21,055 bases of DNA from a virus, in the IMG/VR virus record IMGVR_UViG_3300049783_001738, positions 1 through 21,055 of that record; one strand, given 5' to 3'. A program made the translations under genes and the position numbers. Every line of letters begins with the position of its first letter. The first letter of the stretch is position 1. The notes under the pieces are model-generated. The model saw only the letters and a program-made list of their open reading frames with translations, was not told the origin of the DNA and ran no database searches. Positions 6,603-12,885 of the stretch are shown one piece after another.

Positions 6603-8530
6603 TAATACCGATACTCTCTTAGTTGATTGTCTTTTACCTGATAAATAAATCCGTCACCTGTAGAAACTCGATAACCATTGCTTAAGTAATCCATTTCTTG
6701 AGGATTAAAACCAAGCGGCCTTAGTGTCGATGCCTCGCTATCACTGGCCGTACAGTTATTGACAGGACTCCAAGGGAAAACGCTGCCGCGCTTTCTTAAA
6801 AGAAAAGACCCTTCCCGCGTTTCTTCATAACCGGTAGCGGAAATAAGCCCTTTGATTTTTTTGATTGATTCGCCGTAATCATTTATTGATTCTTCATAAG
6901 CAAGGTTTACTCGACTTTCTTGCATGGCCTTAGTGAATGCGTACCACTTGCCACTTTTTTCGGTGGACTCCACCGCTTGACGTATTTTTTCTACTTCTAC
7001 GTCCTCTGCCGTAAGAGATAAACGACGGGCTTCACGGTAAATTGTGACAGGCTCGGCACCAAAGAATTGAAACTGTCGCAAGTTCCAACGGCTAGCCCAC
7101 GCGGTTGCACGTTGAGCGCCTTCAGTCGCAGACTTACCACTGTCATAGTCTTGATTGTCTGACCGTTCAGACGAATTTCTACAGTCTTTACATTTACTGG
7201 AATCCTCACACTTATCACATGTTCTTTTTTCAATGTATTCACCATTAATATTTTTAGATAAGTATTTAGCGATATAACCCGTAGCACTACCTTTGTTCGG
7301 GTCGATAACTTCAACAACAAAACGATGCTCGTTAGCGCCTTTTTCTGTGCCGTCTTCACGTTTGGCATAGTCTTCCATGGTGTAAATTAAGCGATCACCT
7401 TGATTAGGCATAACCCATAAAAGCAAGTGCCAATGTGGTGTTGCATCATGGTGAGGTTCAGTTACTCGTACACCATAATAAGTAATGCCTTTACGTTTTA
7501 ATTCAGCGCGAATTTTCGCCCATGTACTCACTAAATACGCTTGAGTTTCTTTAGGTGTACAGCCATTCCACTTTGGATTTGATTTACCGTTTGAAACTGC
7601 GTGATATTTACTAGGAGCGGTTAAAGTAACGAATAAGCCTTGATAACCATCATCAATACTGAGGTTTTCTAAACCACGACAACGCATCATTAATTCAGTA
7701 AAGCGGTTTTTAGGGTTTGAACTTGATGCATCAGCCATATCAGCCAAGCGCACAATATTTTCATACTCTGCACCCGTATCAGGGCAAGTATTAATACTGA
7801 CTAGTTCCATTGCTTCTAGGTAATCACGGTTTGATTTTTGTTGTTGATTCCACTCGCTTAATGACTGAGCAGAGATATACGGAGATACTTTTTTTTGCAC
7901 TTCGCCAATAGCAATTAATATATGTTCGTTGGTTTGGTCTTTAATGCGTTTGAATTTACGTAACCACCATTTATCACAGTTCATACGCAAAATGGCGCAC
8001 TCTGCCGCCTCAATCATTTTGCTGTTATCAATTAGGCGCTTGTATGGTGCTGTTACACCCCAATTTGAGCAATAGGCCGCTAATTCATCATAGGCAAACA
8101 ATAGAGTTTTATCGTAATCAGCATTAATTAACGCCTCACCAGCAACCGCGACCATACTTGTGCAATCGTCAGCCGCTTTTTGGGCGTACTGTTCAATTAG
8201 TTCATCACGCCTTAATGCTTTGGTATTCTTAAACGGGCAATTAGCAAGTATTTGCATTACTGGCTTAACCACATCGCGTAGCCAAACATTAGCAAAAAGC
8301 TCGTTGTTTTCGCCATGCTTGCGCTTTTGGTTGAATATTTTAATGTAGTGACGAATTAAGCGGCGTTTAACATAACGTGGTAATTCTTCTGTTTTTGCAA
8401 AGACGAATTTTCGAATTCCTTTAAATTGTGAATTAGAAACAAAGATTTTATGCGTATCTTTGTTTTTAGAGTCTTTAATTAATGGGGTAAGTAACCGCCA
8501 CAATGGGCGGTCTTTTGATACGTTAATCAT
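6602..8530 (-). CDS. Rolling-circle replication initiator, phage GPA-type HUH endonuclease
   Basis: This 642-residue protein is close to PM2 P12 (about 634) and to P2 gpA-type replication endonucleases. Motif 1 is FVTLTAPS at 300-307, motif 2 is the HUH site HWH with His366 and His368, and motif 3 is YIAKY with Tyr419 and Tyr423, the paired tyrosines of superfamily I Rep proteins. It should nick one strand at the phage origin, stay linked to the 5' end and start rolling-circle replication. Directly after motif 3 lies a four-cysteine cluster (Cys438, 441, 447, 450). The N-terminal 280 residues are helical and basic. The start overlaps the preceding gene by ATGA. I did not locate the nick site. 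Confidence 0.9.
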   Translation of the reverse strand: MINVSKDRPLWRLLTPLIKDSKNKDTHKIFVSNSQFKGIRKFVFAKTEELPRYVKRRLIRHYIKIFNQKRKHGENNELFANVWLRDVVKPVMQILANCPFKNTKALRRDELIEQYAQKAADDCTSMVAVAGEALINADYDKTLLFAYDELAAYCSNWGVTAPYKRLIDNSKMIEAAECAILRMNCDKWWLRKFKRIKDQTNEHILIAIGEVQKKVSPYISAQSLSEWNQQQKSNRDYLEAMELVSINTCPDTGAEYENIVRLADMADASSSNPKNRFTELMMRCRGLENLSIDDGYQGLFVTLTAPSKYHAVSNGKSNPKWNGCTPKETQAYLVSTWAKIRAELKRKGITYYGVRVTEPHHDATPHWHLLLWVMPNQGDRLIYTMEDYAKREDGTEKGANEHRFVVEVIDPNKGSATGYIAKYLSKNINGEYIEKRTCDKCEDSSKCKDCRNSSERSDNQDYDSGKSATEGAQRATAWASRWNLRQFQFFGAEPVTIYREARRLSLTAEDVEVEKIRQAVESTEKSGKWYAFTKAMQESRVNLAYEESINDYGESIKKIKGLISATGYEETREGSFLLRKRGSVFPWSPVNNCTASDSEASTLRPLGFNPQEMDYLSNGYRVSTGDGFIYQVKDNQLREYRY

Positions 8531-8814
8531 TCACTTTTATCTTTATAATCCGCGGTATAAATACGAATTTTCATTTGCCTAAAGGTTGACGGTGATTCTT
8601 TCTTTAGCGCCAAAACCAAACGGCGAACTTTACGTAATAAAGCTAAAAAGTCGACACTCTCGCTTCTATCTAAAATTGAGAATTCAACAGATAACGAGCG
8701 TATTGCCTCGTCTACCTGTAGTTCACAATCACTATGCAATCGGCGAACAATCGAATATAGATAATGAAAATTTTCTTTTTGAGTTTTACCTGTTGAATAA
8801 CACATAATTAACAC
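8527..8814 (-). CDS. Small early phage protein, unknown
   Basis: This is a 95-residue, basic, helix-rich protein with no recognised domain. The frame opens at GTG 8814, overlapping the upstream stop by 7 nt. ATG 8805, two bases after that stop, is the alternative and gives 92 residues; a GGGG-containing site precedes both. The 3' end overlaps the replication gene start (ATGA, 8527-8530), so it is coupled to the initiator. Position suggests a replication accessory or control function; nothing in the residues confirms this. Confidence 0.6.
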   Translation of the reverse strand: MLIMCYSTGKTQKENFHYLYSIVRRLHSDCELQVDEAIRSLSVEFSILDRSESVDFLALLRKVRRLVLALKKESPSTFRQMKIRIYTADYKDKSE

Positions 8815-9092
8815 CCCACAACGTTTGAACTTTTACGAATAAGTGCCGCTAATTGATTCACTTTATTTTTTGTTTGCTCAAATTGATTAGAGCGAGATTG
8901 TTTTTTGATTTTCGCTTGATAGAGTGCAATGTTATTTTTTGAGACTAAACCCAATTGAGTTTTAAGTTGCTCTAAATTAAACAAACGATTTGCGATTATC
9001 TCAATAGTTTCTATTGAGCTTTGACTTGTTTTACGTGCTTGATTTTCACGTAATATTTTTTTAATTGGGGCTTCTATCCGTTCAGCTTCCAT
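8808..9092 (-). CDS. Small basic early phage protein, unknown
   Basis: This 94-residue protein is lysine/glutamine-rich and almost wholly helical, with coiled-coil-like stretches (about residues 25-85). It has a good ribosome site, AGAGGAA, 7 nt before ATG 9092. It is the first gene after an intra-operon terminator, and its ribosome site is the right arm of an inverted repeat that encloses that terminator. Expression therefore appears to be controlled at both levels. No family was recognised. Confidence 0.6.
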   Translation of the reverse strand: MEAERIEAPIKKILRENQARKTSQSSIETIEIIANRLFNLEQLKTQLGLVSKNNIALYQAKIKKQSRSNQFEQTKNKVNQLAALIRKSSNVVGC

Positions 9093-9099
9093 TCATCTA

Positions 9100-9169
9100 T
9101 TCCTCTGTAAACTAATTCCTCATGAAAAAAAAGGTGGGCTTGTAATGAGCGCCCCCACCAACAGAGGAA
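9100..9169 (-). promoter_or_regulatory. Candidate RNA switch: inverted repeat pairing with the ribosome site
   Basis: On the minus-strand transcript, TTCCTCTGT (from 9169-9161) is perfectly complementary over 9 nt to ACAGAGGAA (9108-9100), which contains the ribosome site of the 94-residue gene. The arms enclose the terminator hairpin at 9125-9159. Pairing would hide the ribosome site. Confidence 0.45.
9125..9159 (-). terminator. Intra-operon terminator after the Cox/Cro-like gene
   Basis: On the minus strand GGTGGG pairs with CCCACC around a loop of about 15 nt, followed at once by eight T. It lies between the regulator gene (stop 9201) and the first replication-operon gene (start 9092). 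No separate promoter is apparent in the 30 bp that follow, so downstream genes would need read-through or antitermination. Confidence 0.7.
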
Positions 9170-9200
9170 ATTAAAATTAAAATTAATATTTTTTATTCTT

Positions 9201-9428
9201 TTACGACCAACACACTTTGTTATGTTCGTCTTTCTTTTCTTCAGCCTCGATGGTTAACATCAATAACGCCGTCATGTTGATGAACTTTTTACCCTTTTCC
9301 TTAGGCTGAATAAAAGGAAGTATTTTGTTATCAATTTCATCGCGTATCACTTTCGGGGTTTCCCCTACGCGCTTGGCATATTCAGCAACAGATAGCATTG
9401 GCTCTGGCACTTGGATGATTACATTCAT
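9201..9428 (-). CDS. Cox/Cro-like phage regulator (excisionase-type helix-turn-helix)
   Basis: This is a 75-residue protein when started at ATG 9428, which has AAAGAAAGG about 9 nt upstream; an upstream in-frame ATG at 9473 has no ribosome site. Residues 10-40 (MLSVAEYAKRVGETPKVIRD) form a MerR/Cox-like helix-turn-helix followed by a wing (FIQPKEKGKKFINM). This is the layout of Cox proteins of P2-like phages, which repress the lysogenic promoter and help excision. It is divergent from the repressor gene and heads the early operon, as expected for the lytic side of the switch. The family call is by pattern. Confidence 0.72.
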   Translation of the reverse strand: MNVIIQVPEPMLSVAEYAKRVGETPKVIRDEIDNKILPFIQPKEKGKKFINMTALLMLTIEAEEKKDEHNKVCWS

Positions 9429-9465
9429 GATCAACGCCTTTCTTTTAAAGCTCTTTCGGGTTAAA

Positions 9466-9494
9466 TTGTGCAATGCTGTTTAGCATTGTCACAA
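9466..9494. promoter_or_regulatory. Second-class palindrome in the lysogeny switch
   Basis: CAATGCT (9471-9477) and AGCATTG (9482-9488) form a perfect 7-bp inverted repeat around GTTT. TTGTG and CACAA outside extend it with one extra base on the right. It differs from the ACTCCA/TGGAGT sites and sits nearer the Cox-like gene, so it may be a Cox site or cover the early promoter (weak minus-strand TTGTGA and CACAAT boxes flank it). Confidence 0.45.
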
Positions 9495-9506
9495 AAGACA
9501 CTAAAT

Positions 9507-9522
9507 ACTCCACATATGGAGT
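9507..9522. promoter_or_regulatory. Repressor operator candidate O1
   Basis: ACTCCA-CATA-TGGAGT is a 6-bp perfect inverted repeat in the divergent intergenic region between the Cox-like and repressor genes. It matches O2 at 14 of 16 positions. Confidence 0.65.
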
Positions 9523-9538
9523 GTGTGAGCACATAGTA

Positions 9539-9554
9539 ATTCCATATATGGAGT
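9539..9554. promoter_or_regulatory. Repressor operator candidate O2 overlapping the repressor start
   Basis: ATTCCATATATGGAGT lies 32 bp (about three helical turns) from O1. Its core TCCATATATGGA is a perfect 12-bp palindrome. It includes the preferred repressor ATG at 9548, so binding would also block repressor synthesis. Confidence 0.6.
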
Positions 9555-10219
9555 ATTGTCAATTGGAATATAAAGATAAAATCAAAATTTTAAGAGAATC
9601 TTTAAGTTATACTCAGAAGCAATTTGCAGAATTAACCTCTATTCCATTGAGTACATTGAATAAAATAGAGGGTGGCTTTTCCAATGTAGGGATTTCTGTT
9701 ATTGATAAAATAATTCAGACCCCATCACTTAAAGAACATATTTTGTGGTTAATGACTGGTGACTCTCCTTTAAATCAAATTGAAAACTCCACTTCTGGAG
9801 ATCACATCCAACTTCCGTTTTATGAAGTGGCAGCAAGTGCAGGAAATGGCACATTAGTCGAAAATGAAGAACTGGCTCACAACATTAGCTTTCGTGCAGA
9901 ATGGTTAAGAAAAGACTTAGGGGTAAATCCTAATGATATTTTTGTCATGCTTACCAAAGGCGACAGCATGGACCCAACCATCAAAGAAGATGCGTTGATA
10001 ATGGTGGATAAAAACACACAAAAACATATAAACGGTATTTATGTACTGCGCTTTAATGGCGAACTACTGGTTAAACGTCTGCAGTTCACCATGTCGAATA
10101 CCATTAAAGTAATTTCAGACAATAAAGCCTACGACACCGAAGAAATTAACCCAGAACAATTAACCGGCACCGACCTAGAAATAATAGGCCGCGTTGTTTG
10201 GTCAGGACAAAGGATGTAA
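9548..10219 (+). CDS. CI/LexA-type phage repressor with S24 autoprotease
   Basis: This is a 223-residue protein from ATG 9548. The N-terminal helix-turn-helix (about residues 10-45) contains [20 protein letters not shown]. The C-terminal S24 peptidase domain has a cleavage site at Ala98-Gly99 (AASAGNG), nucleophile Ser140 in KGDSMDP and general base Lys176 in ELLVKRLQ. It keeps the prophage silent and should be inactivated by RecA-stimulated self-cleavage. An in-frame ATG at 9473 would add 25 residues, but these read through O1. Neither start has a clear ribosome site, so a leaderless transcript is possible. It shares a transcript with the DUF4062 gene. Confidence 0.88.
   Translation: MEYCQLEYKDKIKILRESLSYTQKQFAELTSIPLSTLNKIEGGFSNVGISVIDKIIQTPSLKEHILWLMTGDSPLNQIENSTSGDHIQLPFYEVAASAGNGTLVENEELAHNISFRAEWLRKDLGVNPNDIFVMLTKGDSMDPTIKEDALIMVDKNTQKHINGIYVLRFNGELLVKRLQFTMSNTIKVISDNKAYDTEEINPEQLTGTDLEIIGRVVWSGQRM
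9786..9801. promoter_or_regulatory. Operator-like site O3 inside the repressor gene
   Basis: ACTCCA-CTTC-TGGAGA matches O1 at 11 of 12 arm positions. It lies inside the repressor coding sequence about 250 bp from O1/O2, which could allow looping or roadblock autoregulation. Confidence 0.4.
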
Positions 10220-10224
10220 AAGTT

Positions 10225-11250
10225 ATGGATAAACGTTATCAAGTATTTGTAAGCTCTACCTACGCCGATTTAAAAGATGAAAGACAAAAGGTTTTGCAAA
10301 CATTGATGGAAATGGACTGCATTCCATCAGGCATGGAATTTTTTCCAGCAACAGACCAAGAGCAATGGCCGTTCATAAAAAAAATTATAGATGATTGTGA
10401 TTACTACTTGTTAATTATAGGTGGTCGATATGGCTCTACGGCTGATGAAGGAATTAGCTATACAGAGAAAGAATACGATTACGCAGTAGAAAAAGGGCTT
10501 AATGTCATCGCGTTTATTCATGACTCACCAGAAGATATACCGCGAGTGAAAGCAGATTTAGATCATACATTAATTGATAAATTAGAAGCTTTTAAAGCAA
10601 AGGTTAAAACAGGACGGTTAGTTAGATTTTGGAATCAAGCGAATGAGTTACCTGGTATTGTAGCCCTTAGCTTATCTAAAGCTTTTAAACATTTCCCTGC
10701 TGTTGGTTGGATAAGAGCTGATACGACCTCTTCAATTAAAACATTAACGGAACTAATTGAATTACGTAAAAAAAATGATGAGCTAGAATTAAAGCTACAA
10801 GGATTATCTGCAACAGATAAAGGTATTCATATACTTGACGAAGTTGCAAATCAAGCTGATTTATGCGGTTTATCTGAAACAGTTACACTAACATCAACTT
10901 TGGCCATTGATAATACTAAATTCCCTATAGAAATTACTTTATCTGATGTATTTAATATCATTGCTCCCGAAATCGCTAACCTCATAGAAGAAAATCAAGT
11001 TCAAGGTTATTTAATCAATTGCCTTCGAAGTAAAATTATAGATACTTACACTGAATTATTGTCACATAGAGACCGTATAGAGATTCCATTCAACTTTTTA
11101 TTTAGGTGTCGAATTCATTTTATGGCGCTAAAGCTAATGACCATAAAAACCGAATATGAGGATGGAACAACCAAAAATTATTGGCAATTAACTGAGAGTG
11201 GAACGGTAGAAATGATAAAAAAAATGGCTTTTACCCATGAAGGTAAATAA
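10225..11250 (+). CDS. DUF4062-domain protein, candidate prophage-encoded defence factor
   Basis: This is a 341-residue protein from ATG 10225, with AAAGGA about 10 nt upstream; an earlier frame start inside the repressor gene has less support. Residues 3-110 match the DUF4062 pattern: [17 protein letters not shown], then [20 protein letters not shown], then [12 protein letters not shown], then YTEKEYDYA. This fold is TIR/SEFIR-like and is common at the N-terminus of bacterial defence effectors. After a coiled segment (about 178-200) comes a C-terminal domain of about 140 residues that I do not recognise. It follows the repressor by 5 nt and is thus probably expressed in lysogens. A superinfection-exclusion or abortive role is inferred. 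Confidence 0.75.
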   Translation: MDKRYQVFVSSTYADLKDERQKVLQTLMEMDCIPSGMEFFPATDQEQWPFIKKIIDDCDYYLLIIGGRYGSTADEGISYTEKEYDYAVEKGLNVIAFIHDSPEDIPRVKADLDHTLIDKLEAFKAKVKTGRLVRFWNQANELPGIVALSLSKAFKHFPAVGWIRADTTSSIKTLTELIELRKKNDELELKLQGLSATDKGIHILDEVANQADLCGLSETVTLTSTLAIDNTKFPIEITLSDVFNIIAPEIANLIEENQVQGYLINCLRSKIIDTYTELLSHRDRIEIPFNFLFRCRIHFMALKLMTIKTEYEDGTTKNYWQLTESGTVEMIKKMAFTHEGK

Positions 11251-11253
11251 ATT

Positions 11254-11300
11254 TTACAGTGACTAAATGACATTACAAACTACTAACTAAGTCGCTGTAA
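11254..11300. repeat. 11-bp inverted repeat between convergent genes
   Basis: TTACAGTGACT (11254-11264) pairs with AGTCGCTGTAA (11290-11300) with one wobble, between the 3' ends of the DUF4062 gene and the small antisense gene. It has no proper T-run, so it is only a weak terminator candidate. Confidence 0.35.
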
Positions 11301-11535
11301 TCAAAATCCCGCCAGTGTATATAGTTTGTGATTGTAAAACGACATTAGCCATAGAACAAACGCTATCTAATTTATTAATTTCAGTTGGTGTTAAGAACTC
11401 TTTACCACCGAAGATAACATGAACTTTATTTTCTTTAACTGTTGTTTCTATTTGAATATTTTCAATGGCGTTTTCTGCATAAAGCTTAATAAAGTCCATA
11501 ACGAGTTTGTGTGCATAAGGCTGATTTTGAGACAT
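11287..11535 (-). CDS. Small unknown gene opposed to the lysogeny operon
   Basis: This is an 82-residue protein from ATG 11535 (weak site TGGAAAT upstream); a longer frame from 11607 would overlap the integrase start. The N-terminal helix (about residues 1-28) is followed by a strand-rich part (NIQIETTVKENKVHVIFGG) and a C-terminal helix-strand end. It faces the DUF4062 gene and diverges from the integrase. A LexA-like box lies 14 bp before its start codon. This is the position where some P2-like phages keep SOS-controlled antirepressors, but the sequence does not clearly match a known one. It is probably real, of unknown function. Confidence 0.55.
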   Translation of the reverse strand: MSQNQPYAHKLVMDFIKLYAENAIENIQIETTVKENKVHVIFGGKEFLTPTEINKLDSVCSMANVVLQSQTIYTGGILITAT

Positions 11536-11548
11536 AATATTTCCAGTA

Positions 11549-11564
11549 CTGTTTATTTGTACAT
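11549..11564. promoter_or_regulatory. LexA-box-like site between the small gene and the integrase
   Basis: CTGT-N8-ACAT matches the gammaproteobacterial LexA core CTGT-N8-ACAG at 7 of 8 positions, with an AT-rich spacer and TA in front. It is located in a 65-bp divergent promoter region. Confidence 0.4.
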
Positions 11565-11600
11565 ATTTGATCATAGTTAGAAAGAAAGGTAAATAATTAT

Positions 11601-12572
11601 ATGGCAATTCGTAAACAATCTAACGGCAAATATTTAGTAGAGCTTTACCCACAAGGACGAAGCGGTAAACGTGTGCGTAAGACCTTTGCTACTCAAAGCG
11701 AGGCTAAACGTTTTGAGCTATTCAATATTAATGAAGCAGAACAAAAACCATGGTTACCCGCTAAAGACGATAATCGCCGCTTAAGTGAGTTGATTGACGT
11801 TTGGTTTAATTTGCATGGCCAAGCCCTTAACGATGGTATAAAACGTAAAAGTAAGCTGCAAGCGATGGCGCTAATGATGGGAAACCCCATCGCCCGTAAT
11901 TTTAAAACAGCTGACTTTTCAAAATATCGTCAACAGCGTTTAGAAACCGTTTCTATTAAAACGGTTAACAATGACCAAACGTATTTAAATGCGTTATTCA
12001 ACGAACTTAATCGCCTGGGCGAATGGTCATATGAAAACCCGATTAATGGTTTACGCGCTTTAAAATATCAACAACCTGAAATGGGCTTTTTAACGCCTGA
12101 TGATATTCCGCTGTTATTTGATGAATTACAGAAAAGCCGTAACGCTGATGTATATTTAGTTGCCAAGATTTGTATTTCTACGGGTTGTCGTTGGAGTGAA
12201 GCAGAAAGATTAACCGGAACACAAATTACCCCACACCGTTTAACGTTTACCAAAACGAAAGGCAATAAACACCGAAGCATTCCCATTAGTGAAGCACTCT
12301 ATAATGAGATCACTAAAAAAGATGGCCGCATTTTTTCAAATTGTATAAAAGCATTTGATATGGCATTAAAACGGACGGCGGTTCGACTCCCTAAAGGGCA
12401 ATCAACCCATGTATTAAGACACACTTTTGCTAGTCACTTTATGATTAAAGGCGGTAATATATTAGTACTGCAACAGATACTAGGTCATAGCAGCATTACC
12501 GATACAATGAAGTATTCGCACTTCTCACCAACGCATTTAGAGGATGCTATAAGGCTTAACCCCCTTTCTTAA
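11601..12572 (+). CDS. int: Tyrosine integrase of the prophage (P2-like)
   Basis: This is a 323-residue protein, typical for P2-like phage integrases. Residues 1-45 form a short arm-binding domain (RKQSNGKYLVELYPQGR), residues about 58-155 the core-binding helices, and residues about 165-320 the catalytic domain. That domain has Arg197 (TGCRWSE), Lys220, His270-x-x-Arg273 (HVLRHTFASH), His296 (LGHSS) and nucleophile Tyr305 (MKYSHF), so all six catalytic positions are present. AAAGG lies about 11 nt before ATG 11601. It ends at 12,572, about 110 bp before the attachment site, and its stop codon overlaps the first of two direct repeats that look like its arm sites. Confidence 0.9.
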   Translation: MAIRKQSNGKYLVELYPQGRSGKRVRKTFATQSEAKRFELFNINEAEQKPWLPAKDDNRRLSELIDVWFNLHGQALNDGIKRKSKLQAMALMMGNPIARNFKTADFSKYRQQRLETVSIKTVNNDQTYLNALFNELNRLGEWSYENPINGLRALKYQQPEMGFLTPDDIPLLFDELQKSRNADVYLVAKICISTGCRWSEAERLTGTQITPHRLTFTKTKGNKHRSIPISEALYNEITKKDGRIFSNCIKAFDMALKRTAVRLPKGQSTHVLRHTFASHFMIKGGNILVLQQILGHSSITDTMKYSHFSPTHLEDAIRLNPLS

Positions 12573-12592
12573 AGTGGCGACAAAGTGGCGAC
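12571..12592 (+). repeat. Tandem AAAGTGGCGAC pair, probable integrase arm sites
   Basis: AAAGTGGCGAC occurs twice without a gap (12571-12581 and 12582-12592), the first covering the last bases of the integrase stop codon. An 11-bp period beside the attachment site is typical of arm-type sites. The following 12,593-12,640 is strongly T/G-rich with repeated GTCGTT and has no gene. Confidence 0.55.
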
Positions 12593-12684
12593 AGTCGTTG
12601 TTTTTTGTTGGTTTTGGTCGTTTTACGTTGTTCAGTAAGTCATTGATAGTTAAGCTGTAGCCCTTATAGAACGGGGTTATTAAA

Positions 12685-12710
12685 GGGTTCGATTCCCCCC
12701 CGCTCCACCA
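12685..12710 (+). other. Attachment site: 3' end of a tRNA or tmRNA gene
   Basis: GGG-TTCGATT-CCCCC is a T-arm and CCGCTCC-ACCA an acceptor end with encoded CCA. The 5' side of the T-stem is degraded (AAGGG), and no matching GGGGCGG/GGAGCGG acceptor strand or other arms lie upstream. It is therefore a remnant, not a gene. The ending GCTCCACCA is the one found on tmRNA and tRNA-Ala, giving a possible G3-U70 pair; ssrA is the better guess because it is a frequent integration target. It is the junction between the two elements. Confidence 0.75.
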
Positions 12711-12721
12711 AAATAAGAATT

Positions 12722-12750
12722 AAAGACGCTTTTTAGCGTCTTTTTTTTCG
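12722..12750 (+). terminator. Rho-independent terminator behind the tRNA/tmRNA end
   Basis: A perfect 9-bp stem AAAGACGCT / AGCGTCTTT with a TTTT loop is followed by further T residues. It is probably the original terminator of the target RNA gene carried at the element 2 junction. The 12,751-12,885 stretch that follows has no gene and carries the arm-like repeats before the integrase. Confidence 0.85.
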
Positions 12751-12845
12751 TCTTAAACTCAACAAATAGTAGCCTACAGTCGTATTTAGTGGTTATTAAC
12801 GCTTTTTAATAATTAATGACAATCAACTTTTTTAGGGGTACTGTT

Positions 12846-12882
12846 AAGGGGTTCAGAGTTAATTAATATAAGTGAACCCCCT
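12846..12882. repeat. Direct and inverted AAGGGGTTCA motifs before the island integrase
   Basis: AAGGGGTTCA lies at 12846-12855 and the inverted form TGAACCCC(C)T at 12873-12882, ending 3 bp before the integrase ATG. A partial copy (TTAGGGGTAC) is nearby at about 12,833. The same motif is repeated five times at 20,790-20,847. These are probably integrase arm sites, and the inverted copy could also let the integrase repress its own gene. Confidence 0.6.
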
Positions 12883-12885
12883 AAA

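Larger units (their letters stand above)
1..12710. mobile_element. Corticovirus-like (PM2-type) temperate prophage, left end outside window
   Basis: The minus-strand block from 9.4 kb down to the window start carries a PM2-type set: an HUH replication initiator, a HerA/FtsK-like packaging ATPase, a P2-like capsid protein and many short single-membrane-span proteins. No tail, portal or terminase gene is seen. The plus-strand block at 9.5-12.6 kb adds a repressor, a cargo gene and a tyrosine integrase, so the element is temperate. Its right boundary is the tRNA/tmRNA 3'-end remnant at 12,685-12,710. The left end is beyond position 1, where a phage gene is still open. PM2-related prophages are known from aquatic bacteria; the assignment here rests on gene order, protein lengths and motifs, not on a database match. 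Confidence 0.8.

Noticed and set aside
12640-12710. Complete tRNA or tmRNA gene
   Set aside because: Only the T-loop and acceptor end are present; the T-stem 5' strand is mismatched and no D-arm, anticodon arm or tag sequence is found upstream.
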